Below are positions 25,458 to 34,707 of a stretch of 64,000 nt of DNA, piece after piece. Position 1 is the first letter of the stretch. Each line of letters starts with the position of its first letter. The position numbers and the translations under genes are program-made. Source of the stretch: Mucilaginibacter ginsenosidivorans (GTDB lineage Bacteria; Bacteroidota; Bacteroidia; Sphingobacteriales; Sphingobacteriaceae); assembly GCF_007971025.1 (NCBI RefSeq), contig NZ_CP042436.1, positions 186,001 to 250,000 of the forward strand, written 5' to 3'. The notes beneath the pieces were generated by a model that had not been told where the DNA came from, did not search any database, and saw nothing but the letters and a program-made list of their open reading frames with translations.

Positions 25458-27182
25458 TTACTTTAACGTCACCCCACTTCCCGAAGGAAAATACTGGTTT
25501 ATCCGCACCGGCGATTTACCTTTCGGATCGATCAATCTTGTGATCACCTTCACTGCCGAACGCTGCATTTCATCGCTCATCTGGTAGCCCGCTATTAATG
25601 CCCCGCTTTTTTCGATGCCCGGTAATCCAGCTACAGTGTATGGATTGGCAAAAACGCAGATGACCGAATGCTGGAACGACGCCAGCTCGGAAATGAACAA
25701 TTTTACCCCGTTACTATAATCCAGCTTGCTTGCAGGGCGCGGGCGGGTGTCGTTAATACTTACGAAAATTTGATCATACTGCCTTAGTTTTACCAGCAGG
25801 TCGAGTAATTGATCGGCTGATGTAGCTTTACCTACAATATACATATCGCTGTTCAGGTACCACCGCTGTGATAGTTCCTGCTGGAATATCGTCGGCTGGG
25901 TTACTCCGACACTGATAACAGCTGTTTTTTGAAGAGGATTCAATTGGAGTGTGGATCCGTCCCCTTTCAGCAGGGTCACTGCGTTGTCGCATAGCTGCTG
26001 CACCAAGGCCTTTGCGCTCTCGCGGTTAAGACCCTCCACGAGGTGATCTGTGGATACGTCTTTGTAATGGTTCAGCCCCGCCCAGTATTTTGCCGCAAGT
26101 ATCTTTTTTACCCGTGCCTCAAACTCTTTTTTAGTAACCCCGTCCTTCCTGATCGCTTTTTTGATCAAACCTATCGCCCGTTCCGAATTTTCTGACAATT
26201 CGAGAATGTCATTACCGGCCAAAAACGCGCGGACATCGGCCTGCCCGTCGGGGAAATATTTCAGTACGCCCTTCATTTCCATCGCGTCAGAAACAATAAG
26301 CCCTTTAAAGCCGAGTAAATCCCGCAGATCACCAGTTACTATAGGTTTAGATAAGGTAGAAGGCAGATTCTTGGTTGAATCAAGCGAGGGGATATCCATA
26401 TGAGCTATCATTATACCGCTAATACCCGCTTTTATAGCCTGGCGGAAGGGGTATTCCTCCAGGGTGTCCAGTCTTTTCCTGTCAAAAGGCAGCAGGGGCA
26501 GATCGAGATGCGAATCGACGTTCGTATCGCCATGACCGGGAAAATGTTTGGCAGTAGTTAATATGCCGCCGTCCTGCATACCCTTCATATAAGCGATCCC
26601 TTTGGCAGCAACGTTATACTTATTATCGCCAAAGGATCTGAAATTGATAACTGGGTTATCGGGATTATTGTTCACATCCATATCCGGCGCCAGGTTCATC
26701 TGCATCCCCATCCGCTTAAAGTCGTAGGCAATAAATTGCCCCATCTTATAAATAAGGGTATTATCACGTATGGCCCCAAGCGTCATCTGGTATGGGTAGG
26801 AAATAGTAGAATCGAGCCGCATACCCAGTCCCCATTCGCCATCCTGTGCAATAAGTAACGGCACTTTGGCCAACTTTTGGTAACGGTTGATGAGTTGTGC
26901 CTGCCGAACGGGCCCGCCCTGGAAAAACACCAGGCCACCCACCTGCTCGTTCTTGATCACATACCCGACGGAGTCTTCATAAGCCTGCCCTCTGTCGGTA
27001 TGCGCCCGCACAAAGAACAACTGCGCTATCCGCTCCTTTTTGCTGAGTTTACGGTAAACCGAATCGACCCAGCGGTTTTGCCGGCCAAGCGATGCTATAT
27101 AACCCTGTTTTTGCTGGCCCATAGCGGGGATGGCTATCAGAGCGAATAAAGCGTAGATAAGATACCGGAGAAGTACTTTCAT
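25458..27182 (-). CDS. Glycoside hydrolase family 3, NagZ-like beta-N-acetylhexosaminidase
   Basis: Exported GH3 enzyme that removes beta-linked N-acetylglucosamine, probably from peptidoglycan fragments. KHFPGHG (212-218) with the following DTNVDSH loop supplies the His/Asp acid-base dyad of NagZ-type enzymes, and IVSDAMEMKG near residue 302 carries the nucleophile Asp. Signal peptide at the N-terminus (cleavage near AMGQ, about 22). The longest frame starts with a TTG at 27191, but the ATG at 27182 gives the better signal peptide (574 residues) and lies six bases after a -7 box. A C-terminal alpha/beta domain follows, as in longer family members. nagA at 46.7 kb could act on its product. 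Confidence 0.92.
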   Translation of the reverse strand: MKVLLRYLIYALFALIAIPAMGQQKQGYIASLGRQNRWVDSVYRKLSKKERIAQLFFVRAHTDRGQAYEDSVGYVIKNEQVGGLVFFQGGPVRQAQLINRYQKLAKVPLLIAQDGEWGLGMRLDSTISYPYQMTLGAIRDNTLIYKMGQFIAYDFKRMGMQMNLAPDMDVNNNPDNPVINFRSFGDNKYNVAAKGIAYMKGMQDGGILTTAKHFPGHGDTNVDSHLDLPLLPFDRKRLDTLEEYPFRQAIKAGISGIMIAHMDIPSLDSTKNLPSTLSKPIVTGDLRDLLGFKGLIVSDAMEMKGVLKYFPDGQADVRAFLAGNDILELSENSERAIGLIKKAIRKDGVTKKEFEARVKKILAAKYWAGLNHYKDVSTDHLVEGLNRESAKALVQQLCDNAVTLLKGDGSTLQLNPLQKTAVISVGVTQPTIFQQELSQRWYLNSDMYIVGKATSADQLLDLLVKLRQYDQIFVSINDTRPRPASKLDYSNGVKLFISELASFQHSVICVFANPYTVAGLPGIEKSGALIAGYQMSDEMQRSAVKVITRLIDPKGKSPVRINQYFPSGSGVTLK

Positions 27183-27188
27183 AAACTT

Positions 27189-27196
27189 CAAATGTA
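27189..27196 (-). promoter_or_regulatory. -7 box abutting the GH3 gene
   Basis: On the minus strand TACATTTG matches TAnnTTTG and ends six bases before the ATG at 27182. It also overlaps the alternative TTG start, arguing against that start. Confidence 0.45.
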
Positions 27197-27335
27197 GTTG
27201 AATTGATCGAACTTATCCACCCCGGCTAATTGTAACATTTTCAACTGAAACGAAAAAAATTGACACCCAAACTAAACCTTGACCGTTCTCCATCACTCTA
27301 AAAACAAACATTAACTTATAAAACGATTTATTGTG

Positions 27336-28001
27336 ATGAAACGAATCTTATTCCTGGCGATATGCCTGCTAACAACCGGCACCGTATTCGCTCAAAACTA
27401 TTACACCCCGCGCCGGGTGCATCGCCGCCCGCCGCCTGCCCGCAGGTTTGGTGATTTTTATACCCCGAAAGTTGGTATTGAAGGTGGTTTAAGTATTGCC
27501 AATACCATCGATTCCTACGATGCGGGTTATAGTACCGATAATATTTTAGGTTTCCATGCAGGCATCTCGGCCACTATACCGCTGGTTTACCCCTTGTCGT
27601 TCCAGCCCGAGGTGCTTTTCTCGCAGAAAGGATATAAGGGCTACACTTCCGACGGAACCTTTACCCAGCGCAATAACTACATCGATGTGCCATTGCTGGC
27701 CAATTTCAGACTGGTGCGCGGACTTAACTTCGTTGTCGGGCCCCAACTGAATTTCCCGGTATCAAGTACCAGTACTTTTAATGATGGATTTAATGTATCG
27801 TCAGAAACTTACTACAACAGCAATTACAATAAGAGCTATGTTGCCGGTGTAATAGGGCTTAGTGTCGATCTGAATCCAAATGTGTACATACAGGGGCGCT
27901 ATGTGCTTGATCTTAGTTCGAATACCTATGACGAAAATTCCCCCATACCCGATTATCGCAACCAGGTTTGGCAGTTCGGTTTAGGTATAAGATTCCAGTA
28001 A
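27336..28001 (+). CDS. Porin-family (PorT-like) outer membrane beta-barrel protein
   Basis: Secreted outer-membrane protein of 221 residues. Signal peptide to about residue 19 (TTGTVFAQ), then a short Arg/Pro/His-rich linker, then alternating strands typical of an eight-stranded OMP_b-brl barrel (GIEGGLSIANT, GFHAGISATI, LSFQPEVLFSQKG, YIDVPLLANF, FVVGPQLNFPV, GVIGLSVDLN), ending in Gln after aromatic residues (FGLGIRFQ). A GTG at 27333 precedes the ATG; I chose the ATG. Function beyond being a small barrel is unknown. Confidence 0.88.
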   Translation: MKRILFLAICLLTTGTVFAQNYYTPRRVHRRPPPARRFGDFYTPKVGIEGGLSIANTIDSYDAGYSTDNILGFHAGISATIPLVYPLSFQPEVLFSQKGYKGYTSDGTFTQRNNYIDVPLLANFRLVRGLNFVVGPQLNFPVSSTSTFNDGFNVSSETYYNSNYNKSYVAGVIGLSVDLNPNVYIQGRYVLDLSSNTYDENSPIPDYRNQVWQFGLGIRFQ

Positions 28002-28011
28002 AAATCTGCTA

Positions 28012-28047
28012 AAAAAAGACGTCCAAATCAATCAGGGCGTCTTTTTT
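28012..28047. terminator. Bidirectional terminator between the porin gene and the glycan operon
   Basis: AAAAAAGACGTCC (28012-28024) pairs with GGGCGTCTTTTTT (28035-28047), one G-U pair, with T runs on both strands. It lies between the convergent stop codons at 28001 and 28051 and can serve both. Confidence 0.8.
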
Positions 28048-28050
28048 ATT

Positions 28051-29082
28051 TCAGGGTATTTGGCTAAATACCGCGCTTATATCATGGTCGAACTTCTCCT
28101 TCTCATGGTAAAGCACTTTCCTGTAAGGTTCAAAATCTTTTATTAACTTATCATAATTTACCAGGCATTCGTTGATACGGTTTAAAATTCCCAGTATTTC
28201 ATTGGTGTTTTTTTCAAAACGATACTTTTCAGGGATCGGCATATCCTCGGCATAAGCCGCCGAGCCTGATTTGCCAATGATCATGCAGCAACGCATGATA
28301 CACGCCTCGCGCGGCATTCTTTCCTTACCGGGGTGGTAGCCAAAGTCGATATATAATTTTGCCCGGTTCATCCAACCGGCAACTTCTGCCGGACTCATCC
28401 CACTTAAAGGTTTCCAGTTTAGGTGCCTTGTTTGGGCGATGATATCATCAAGGAACACATCATTCTTTTTTGGATTATAGATAATGATGTCCTGTTTTTC
28501 GGCTTTTTCATCAGTTCGCTCAAAAAAGGCATCGTTCATGTAATCACTTATCTGGCCAACCGGCTCAATCCCATTTTCGCGGAGATGGACCATAGAATAA
28601 TAAGAATGCCCGATATGCAAAACGTTCTTTTTCTTCAAGCTGTCGAATGTGGCTATCTTAAATGTCCCAAACAGGACACTCAACCCTAATGATTTCCTTT
28701 TTTTGCGCTCATGGCGCGCTATCTGCTGATTTAAAATGATATAATAATTGGCTACACTTAACCACCATACTACCTTACGTACTTTACTGAACTTTTTGCA
28801 GAAAACAGATGAAAGGTGAGTCTCGGGTATGATCAGGACGTGCTCCCGGCTATTTTCAGGCTCATTTACATACGGCACATCGTATTTTTTATAATTTTCG
28901 TGCACGAGCCCGGTACTTTCAGGAGAGTGGTAATAATACATGAAAGCATTAAACCCCAAAAGGATAAGATGATGCCCTAATTGGTGCAACGCCTCGGGTC
29001 CGCCGGTAGCAACGCCGGCAGGGCAGGAAATATAGATCTTACTGCCCGGAAAACATTCGATCTTTTGCAATGTTCCGCTCAA
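28051..29082 (-). CDS. Glycosyltransferase-like protein, last gene of the glycan operon
   Basis: Cytosolic 343-residue protein with weak resemblance to GT-B-type glycosyltransferases of polysaccharide clusters. A Rossmann-like start (IYISCPAGVATGGPEALHQL) recalls the glycine-rich N-terminus of such enzymes, and the C-terminal half has the acceptor-side pattern INRAKLYIDFGYHPGKERMPREA, like the E-x7-E nucleotide-sugar region. Start is TTG at 29082, the only in-frame possibility before the conserved part. It is followed by the bidirectional terminator. Substrate unknown. Confidence 0.65.
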   Translation of the reverse strand: MSGTLQKIECFPGSKIYISCPAGVATGGPEALHQLGHHLILLGFNAFMYYYHSPESTGLVHENYKKYDVPYVNEPENSREHVLIIPETHLSSVFCKKFSKVRKVVWWLSVANYYIILNQQIARHERKKRKSLGLSVLFGTFKIATFDSLKKKNVLHIGHSYYSMVHLRENGIEPVGQISDYMNDAFFERTDEKAEKQDIIIYNPKKNDVFLDDIIAQTRHLNWKPLSGMSPAEVAGWMNRAKLYIDFGYHPGKERMPREACIMRCCMIIGKSGSAAYAEDMPIPEKYRFEKNTNEILGILNRINECLVNYDKLIKDFEPYRKVLYHEKEKFDHDISAVFSQIP

Positions 29083-29119
29083 TATTTTATAATGCTAAAC
29101 ACCAATAAATAGAAATCAA

Positions 29120-29944
29120 TCAGGTTTTCAGCTTAAGCCGGTAGCCCTTTTTAGGTTTAAATATCTTAGTATATTGCCTCACTAAAAACAATACAAGGGC
29201 TATATTACCAAAAAAATTAAACAAACGCACTCCTGAAATATAAAATCGCGTGATAGTAGTTCCCAGGAACCTTGATCTGAAAGCCCTGCGATACTTCTTA
29301 ATAAGGTCTTTTTTCAGCTGATAAAATGTATCATCAGCATTGCCGTCACTCTTGTGCATCAACTTGAAGTCTATCGCATAGCTGCTATAGCCCAAAACAT
29401 CGGCTATTAGGCATATGTCGGTTCCATACATGTGAAAGCCTTGCAGATCAGCCGACAGGGCAAGGTTAGCCGCGCTTTTTACAATAATAAAATTTTCATC
29501 CAGCGTCACCGTTTTTATAGGCAGATGTTTGTCTTCCAGCAGGTTTCCGGTTCCCTGGATAACATTCATAGCGGTATACTTTAGATTTACGCCGCCGGCG
29601 TTACCAAGTAAAGCCCAGTTAGGGTCGGCTTGCTCTATTTCCCCGATTCGCTCTCTTAAGTCGCCAATGTTATGATGGTTTATCAATATATCCTGGTGGC
29701 AAAGAATTATATATTTGCCGCGCGCTTCACGCAAAAAACGGTTCAGCCCGCCAAAGGCCTCAAAAGTGTTCTGTTTGCTGTTATCGACGTACAAAAATTC
29801 ACATATATTTTCGGTAAAACCCGATACAACGAAAGACGCTTTCATTTCCTCGTATTCGGACAGATCGGTAACCAGTGTACATACCGAAAACTCGTATTCA
29901 AATATTTCCTTCCGCTCTATTTTTCTCGATCGTATCTGCTGCAT
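29120..29944 (-). CDS. Family 2-like glycosyltransferase
   Basis: 274-residue protein that looks like a divergent GT-A (family 2) glycosyltransferase. It has the FEYEFSVCTLVTDLSEYEEM opening strand, a central CHQDILINHHNIGD segment in the position of the DxD metal-binding loop, and a later acidic DICLIAD stretch. The C-terminus is basic with a hydrophobic stretch (about 240-258), possibly membrane-associating. ATG at 29944, 11 bases after the flippase gene. Belongs to the minus-strand glycan operon. Confidence 0.68.
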   Translation of the reverse strand: MQQIRSRKIERKEIFEYEFSVCTLVTDLSEYEEMKASFVVSGFTENICEFLYVDNSKQNTFEAFGGLNRFLREARGKYIILCHQDILINHHNIGDLRERIGEIEQADPNWALLGNAGGVNLKYTAMNVIQGTGNLLEDKHLPIKTVTLDENFIIVKSAANLALSADLQGFHMYGTDICLIADVLGYSSYAIDFKLMHKSDGNADDTFYQLKKDLIKKYRRAFRSRFLGTTITRFYISGVRLFNFFGNIALVLFLVRQYTKIFKPKKGYRLKLKT

Positions 29945-29955
29945 ACAAGCATTCG

Positions 29956-31779
29956 TTATTGAAAAGTTTGCATATCGATCAAACGCCTGTAAAGGCCGTT
30001 TGCGTTCATTAATTCCAGGTGTTTACCCTGCTCCACAATCTCTCCGTTGTCAAGTACAACTATTGTGTCTGCGTTTTGGATGGTGCTTAAACGATGGGCT
30101 ATGATAAGCGACGTGCGATTTTTCATCAGGTTATTCAAAGCATCCTGCACCAGCTTTTCGGATTCGGTGTCCAGCGCCGACGTCGCTTCGTCCAGCAGCA
30201 TGATGGGCGGGTTACTTAGTACGGCGCGGGCTATGCAGATACGCTGCCTTTGTCCGCCTGAAAGCTTGGCCCCCCGGTCGCCAATATTGGTTTGATAACC
30301 ATTTTCCGACTCCAGTATAAAACTATGTGCATTGGCTATGCGTGCGGCCGCTTCAACCTGCTCCTGTGTGACGCCTATTTTGCCGAAAGCGATATTATTA
30401 AATATAGTATCATTAAATAATATCGTTTCCTGGTTCACAATGCCCATAAGCGAGCGCAGCGACTGCATCGTTACGTTCTGTATATTATGATCGTCAAGGT
30501 ATATCTCTCCCGATTGCGGCTCTATAAAACGGGGAATAAGATCCATCAGGGTCGATTTACCACCGCCGGACGGTCCTACCAAAGCTACAGTTTGACCCTT
30601 GGGAACAGTTAAATTGATTTTTGAGAGGATCTGCTTCTCTTCATAAGCAAAAGATACATTTTTGAAATGGATGCCTTCGTTAAAGCTTTTGACCTCAATT
30701 GCATCCGGAGCGTCTTTTATCAACGGTTTTTCGTCAATTAAAGCCAGTACGCGCTCACCTGCCGCAATACCCTGGTTAATATTGCTGAATGAATCGGATA
30801 TAGCCTTTGCCGGACGTGTCAACTGCGAAAATATCCCGATATAACTTAAAAAGCTGCCCGGGTCCAGTTCCTTACTATGACTTACAATGATAATGTACCC
30901 TCCATATAACAGGATGAACGAGATCATGGTGACCGATAGTATTTCAGATATTGGAGATGCCGCCTGCTGACGTTTGGCCATCGACCGCAATATCTTACTA
31001 TACCGCCTGTTTTCTGTATTAAAACGTTCCTTGATAAAATTGGTAGCGTTAAATGCCTTAATAATTTTTATCCCTGACAACGCCTCATCGAGGTAGCTGA
31101 TCATGGTACCATACGATTGCTGGGCACTGGTGGCTTGTCCACGCAGTTTTTTTACAATACGGGCGATGATAAATGCCGAAACCGGGATAACAAGTAATGA
31201 ATAAAGCGTAAGCTTAGTTGAGATGGAGAATAAACCAATGATGTAAGAAATCATGGTGAGCGGTTCCTTAAAAATAACCTGCAACGTTGATGTCACAGAA
31301 AACTGCACCACCTGAACGTCAGAAGCTACTTTAGATACAATGTCGCCCTTGCGCTCGTTATTAAAAAAGCCAAGGTGCATATCTATCACATTATTAAAAA
31401 CTGTTTTTCGCAGGTTTAACAGGGTGTGAATACGAAGATTCTCCATAATGCGGGCAGACAGATACCTGAAAACATTTGCTAGAAAAATACCGATGACAAT
31501 GGTAACACATACAAACTTTAGCGCACCCCATTGCCCATAATGCTGAACAAAATAGCTAAGGTAATATTTGAACCATCCTGTTGGATCCAAAGAGCTGGGA
31601 CGAGCCGCTGGCAACGAGGCCGGACCTAGATTGAAATTGAACAATGTATTAAGAAGCGGGCCTAGCAATATCAGCACAGTGGTGATAAAAACTACATACA
31701 GCAGAGTAAATATGACGTAGGGAATAGCAAACTTTTCAATTGGTTTAGCAAAAGATAAGAGCCTGAAATAAGTCTTCAT
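29956..31779 (-). CDS. MsbA-type ABC exporter (fused membrane and ATPase domains)
   Basis: Inner-membrane half-transporter of 607 residues, a type IV ABC exporter. Six helices fill about residues 18-325; the nucleotide-binding domain has Walker A GPSGGGKST (about 396-404), signature LSGGQRQRI, Walker B IMLLDEATSALD and the H-loop IIAHRLST. Family members flip lipid A, lipid-linked glycans or export hydrophobic compounds. Being embedded among four glycosyltransferase-like genes suggests flipping of the lipid-linked product of this operon. ATG at 31779. Confidence 0.93.
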   Translation of the reverse strand: MKTYFRLLSFAKPIEKFAIPYVIFTLLYVVFITTVLILLGPLLNTLFNFNLGPASLPAARPSSLDPTGWFKYYLSYFVQHYGQWGALKFVCVTIVIGIFLANVFRYLSARIMENLRIHTLLNLRKTVFNNVIDMHLGFFNNERKGDIVSKVASDVQVVQFSVTSTLQVIFKEPLTMISYIIGLFSISTKLTLYSLLVIPVSAFIIARIVKKLRGQATSAQQSYGTMISYLDEALSGIKIIKAFNATNFIKERFNTENRRYSKILRSMAKRQQAASPISEILSVTMISFILLYGGYIIIVSHSKELDPGSFLSYIGIFSQLTRPAKAISDSFSNINQGIAAGERVLALIDEKPLIKDAPDAIEVKSFNEGIHFKNVSFAYEEKQILSKINLTVPKGQTVALVGPSGGGKSTLMDLIPRFIEPQSGEIYLDDHNIQNVTMQSLRSLMGIVNQETILFNDTIFNNIAFGKIGVTQEQVEAAARIANAHSFILESENGYQTNIGDRGAKLSGGQRQRICIARAVLSNPPIMLLDEATSALDTESEKLVQDALNNLMKNRTSLIIAHRLSTIQNADTIVVLDNGEIVEQGKHLELMNANGLYRRLIDMQTFQ

Positions 31780-31828
31780 CCAATAAAAATAAGTTGCAAA
31801 GCTAATAGTAATTAGGCAAATATGAGCC

Positions 31829-32821
31829 TTATGGCTTGAACCTGGTTATTTCCTTTTCGGCCACCGATGCCCTGATCATGCGTACCATGTCGAAAAGGCT
31901 GATAACACTGTTATGTTTTTCCATAAGCCTGCTAATATCTTTTTTACTTTCCTTTATTGCCGCGCCGCTTTTGAAAAGCGCCCTGTAACTGTTCCATATC
32001 CACCATTGCCCCGCTAATAATTTCGGCAAAAGGTCGATAAGTGTTACCTGGCAATACCAGGCAAACGATGCCAGCCCGTTCAAATGTATGGCGTGGAAGT
32101 AAAAACGGTTCCGGTAATAAACGCCCTTTACCCACCTGGCGGTACTGTAATTTTTTGTACTGGCCGACAACTGGTGGCGGCATACCGACTGGTGCTCATA
32201 ATAACATTTCCATCCCATCCGCCAGGCACGTAAGCCTAATTCGATGTCCTCGCAATAAAATGGCGAAAATAATTCATTGAAGCCGCCCAGTTCTTTAAGC
32301 TTCACTGTATCGACCAGCGCATTGGCACCTGACAAGTAAAACGTATAATACCAATCGGTATTATTTTGGTTATAATAAAAATAATCTGTTTTCAGTTTGA
32401 GTCCGTTAAACTTAGGTATCCGCGCCGCATCCTGAATACCATCACCGTCCATATCAATGATCCGGCCCATGACGCCAAAAGTATCAGGCTTGTCAAAATA
32501 CTTCCATTGCGCTTCAAAATACCCCGTTGTTAGCTTTACATCAGAATTTAGCAGTAATACCACGTCGTATTGTGCAACTTCAATACCCCGGTTACAGGTA
32601 AAAGAAAACCCCCGGTTCTCCGGATTGGCAATGAGTTTAATTTTCGGGTAGTTTTTTGTAATAAATTCGATAGAATCGTCCTTTGAATAGTCATCAACCA
32701 CAATGATCTCGTAAGCCATTCCGGCCTGCTCAGCAACCGCAACGGTTATCGGCAAATATTCTTCAAGCAAATGCCTGCCGTTATAGTTAGGTATAATAAC
32801 CGAAACGCTTTTCTTATTCAA
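31829..32821 (-). CDS. Family 2 glycosyltransferase (rhamnosyltransferase-like)
   Basis: 330-residue GT-A glycosyltransferase. The opening SVSVIIPNYNGRHLLEEYL, the VVDDYSKDDS nucleotide-binding loop (about 42-51), the LLLNSDV metal site (about 91-97) and the FYCEDIELGLR acceptor/base region are clear. The C-terminal third includes a hydrophobic stretch after SFAWYCQVTLIDLLPKLL. The start codon is TTG at 32821, only six bases after the stop of the upstream gene, consistent with tight coupling. Sugar donor and acceptor unknown. Confidence 0.9.
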   Translation of the reverse strand: MNKKSVSVIIPNYNGRHLLEEYLPITVAVAEQAGMAYEIIVVDDYSKDDSIEFITKNYPKIKLIANPENRGFSFTCNRGIEVAQYDVVLLLNSDVKLTTGYFEAQWKYFDKPDTFGVMGRIIDMDGDGIQDAARIPKFNGLKLKTDYFYYNQNNTDWYYTFYLSGANALVDTVKLKELGGFNELFSPFYCEDIELGLRAWRMGWKCYYEHQSVCRHQLSASTKNYSTARWVKGVYYRNRFYFHAIHLNGLASFAWYCQVTLIDLLPKLLAGQWWIWNSYRALFKSGAAIKESKKDISRLMEKHNSVISLFDMVRMIRASVAEKEITRFKP

Positions 32822-32827
32822 CGAGTG

Positions 32828-33706
32828 CTATTTTATGATGTTGTAGTTTTTATATTCACTTACCCGCCAGCCGGTCGTGTCCTCGATTTTTTGAAGCAGT
32901 TTGCGCCTGAAAGGCATTTTCTTTTCAAGTGTGCGCGTATCAATATCCAGCTTCCAGTTTGTTGCATTTATACGCTTCTGCATCACAGCCGGGTGGGTTC
33001 CGGTAAACGGCACCAACCGGTCGGCATTTTTATAGTCAAATTCAAAAGTCTCCGGCAAATTTTCGGCCAGCCAATTGTCATCGTGATAAAACTGGTTAAA
33101 ATTCCTCAACTTGCTTTTTAAACCTGCAGGCGGTTTCACCCACCCATAATGATAAATAAAAGCATCGATCAACTTCACGTTCAATTTGCGCCTATCGATA
33201 CGAAAACCCTGGGCATCGCGATAGGAATGCACACCGTTTTTGTTTCTTAAAACCCGGATCTCGCGACGATACCACCTGCGCGAATGTCCATAATAGTCGT
33301 ATGAGCCGTAAAAATGCAGGTATTTAAATAGTAACCCTTCAATGCGCTCATCTGTAAGATTATCCTCCATTTCCTGTTTTATAACGGGAAGATATTTCTC
33401 ATGTACACATTCATCACCCTGGATATAAAAGGCCCAATCGGAATCGGGAGAAATGGCGTTGAATGCCTTATCTGTCTCTGCGGCAAAAACAGCGCCACCT
33501 TCGCGCAGGGTCTCATCCCACACAGTATGAATGACCTTTATTTTAGGGGAGCCGATGCCTTCGATCAGTTTTTCCGTACCATCATCCGAATTGCCTAAAG
33601 CGACAATAAATTCATCGCACAACGGAAGGATAGAGGTAATGGCCTCAACAACAGGGTAATCATTTTTTACCGCGTTCCTGATAAATGTAAAACCTGCTAC
33701 CTTCAT
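32828..33706 (-). CDS. Family 2-like glycosyltransferase, first gene of the glycan operon
   Basis: 292-residue GT-A-fold protein similar in layout to WaaE/KdtX-type core glycosyltransferases: KVAGFTFIRNAVKNDYPVVEA at the start, EFIVALGNSDDGT as the nucleotide-binding loop, and DWAFYIQGDECVHEK in the DxD position (GDE). The central part is rich in Tyr, Arg and Trp. ATG at 33706, with a -7 box about 30 bases upstream. It leads the five-gene minus-strand operon ending at 28051. Confidence 0.82.
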   Translation of the reverse strand: MKVAGFTFIRNAVKNDYPVVEAITSILPLCDEFIVALGNSDDGTEKLIEGIGSPKIKVIHTVWDETLREGGAVFAAETDKAFNAISPDSDWAFYIQGDECVHEKYLPVIKQEMEDNLTDERIEGLLFKYLHFYGSYDYYGHSRRWYRREIRVLRNKNGVHSYRDAQGFRIDRRKLNVKLIDAFIYHYGWVKPPAGLKSKLRNFNQFYHDDNWLAENLPETFEFDYKNADRLVPFTGTHPAVMQKRINATNWKLDIDTRTLEKKMPFRRKLLQKIEDTTGWRVSEYKNYNIIK

Positions 33707-33735
33707 TTAGGGTTATTTTGTTTTTAAATTACCGG

Positions 33736-33743
33736 CAAATATA
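33736..33743 (-). promoter_or_regulatory. -7 box for the glycan operon
   Basis: On the minus strand TATATTTG matches TAnnTTTG, 29 bases before the ATG at 33706. No convincing -33 TTG at the proper distance. Confidence 0.4.
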
Positions 33744-33816
33744 GCTTTCCGTATTCCATTTAGTTAAAGCTCAATTTTCGAAAGCCTTGCAATTTTCGTT
33801 ACTTTACTTTTCACAA

Positions 33817-34704
33817 ATGACAATCACCCGCAAACAGTCTCCCGCCGGCACTTCCGATTTTCGCTCCGTGGCACGGGCCTTGACGATTGTTGAGAATGAC
33901 CTGGATGGAGCCGACGATTTGCTAAAAGGGCTTGACCTGTCAAAGGATGTCCCGGTTATTGGCATTACAGGTCCGCCCGGGGCGGGTAAAAGCACTTTAG
34001 TGAGCAGTATTTTAGGCGAATTCACAGCCCGGGGTAACAAGGTCGCCGTACTTGCTGTTGACCCTACATCGCCTTTTAACTTTGGTTCTTTGTTGGGCGA
34101 CCGTATACGGATGTCGCCTTATTTTAATCATCCCGATGTTTTCATTCGTTCGCTGGCTACGCGCGGCTCACTCGGCGGTTTGTCAGCCAAAACTATCGAG
34201 ATGACGGATGTTTTAAAAGCATCAGGTTTCGATCAGGTACTGATCGAAACAGTTGGTGTGGGCCAATCTGAAATAGAAATAGCAGGCCTTGCCGATATTA
34301 CACTGGTTGTTTTGGTACCCGAAGGAGGCGACGAAATACAAAGCATTAAATCGGGCTTAATGGAAATTGCCGATGCTTTCATTGTCAATAAAGCCGACCG
34401 TGAAGGCGCCGATATTTTCGCCAATAATCTAAAAAAAATGGTTCAGCAAAAAGACGCGGCTATACCTGTTTTCAAAACTATTGCCTCGCAAAACAGTGGA
34501 GTAGGGGAAGTAGTTGACTTTATCACATCTTCTGCCCGGCGCCGTAATAGCCGCAAAGAATTGCTATTAAGCGAAAAAGCCTTGAACCTGATAAGACAAA
34601 AGCGAATGGCAAATATCAGTAAATCAGAATTACAAAAGAGCATAGCCGGCGCTCTTGGAAACCCCTCATTTAATCTCTATAAATTTATTGAAAAGTATAT
34701 TTAG
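33817..34704 (+). CDS. meaB: Methylmalonyl-CoA mutase-associated GTPase MeaB
   Basis: Cytosolic G3E-family GTPase that chaperones adenosylcobalamin loading and protects methylmalonyl-CoA mutase. Walker A GPPGAGKST (52-60), the VDPTSPFNFGSLLGDRIRM block, the ETVGVGQSE switch and the NKAD guanine-specificity motif are all present. The frame opens at 33787, but the ATG at 33817 gives the usual start (295 residues). The mutase genes themselves are not in the window. Convergent with pepP, three bases apart. Confidence 0.95.
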   Translation: MTITRKQSPAGTSDFRSVARALTIVENDLDGADDLLKGLDLSKDVPVIGITGPPGAGKSTLVSSILGEFTARGNKVAVLAVDPTSPFNFGSLLGDRIRMSPYFNHPDVFIRSLATRGSLGGLSAKTIEMTDVLKASGFDQVLIETVGVGQSEIEIAGLADITLVVLVPEGGDEIQSIKSGLMEIADAFIVNKADREGADIFANNLKKMVQQKDAAIPVFKTIASQNSGVGEVVDFITSSARRRNSRKELLLSEKALNLIRQKRMANISKSELQKSIAGALGNPSFNLYKFIEKYI

Positions 34705-34707
34705 GGA

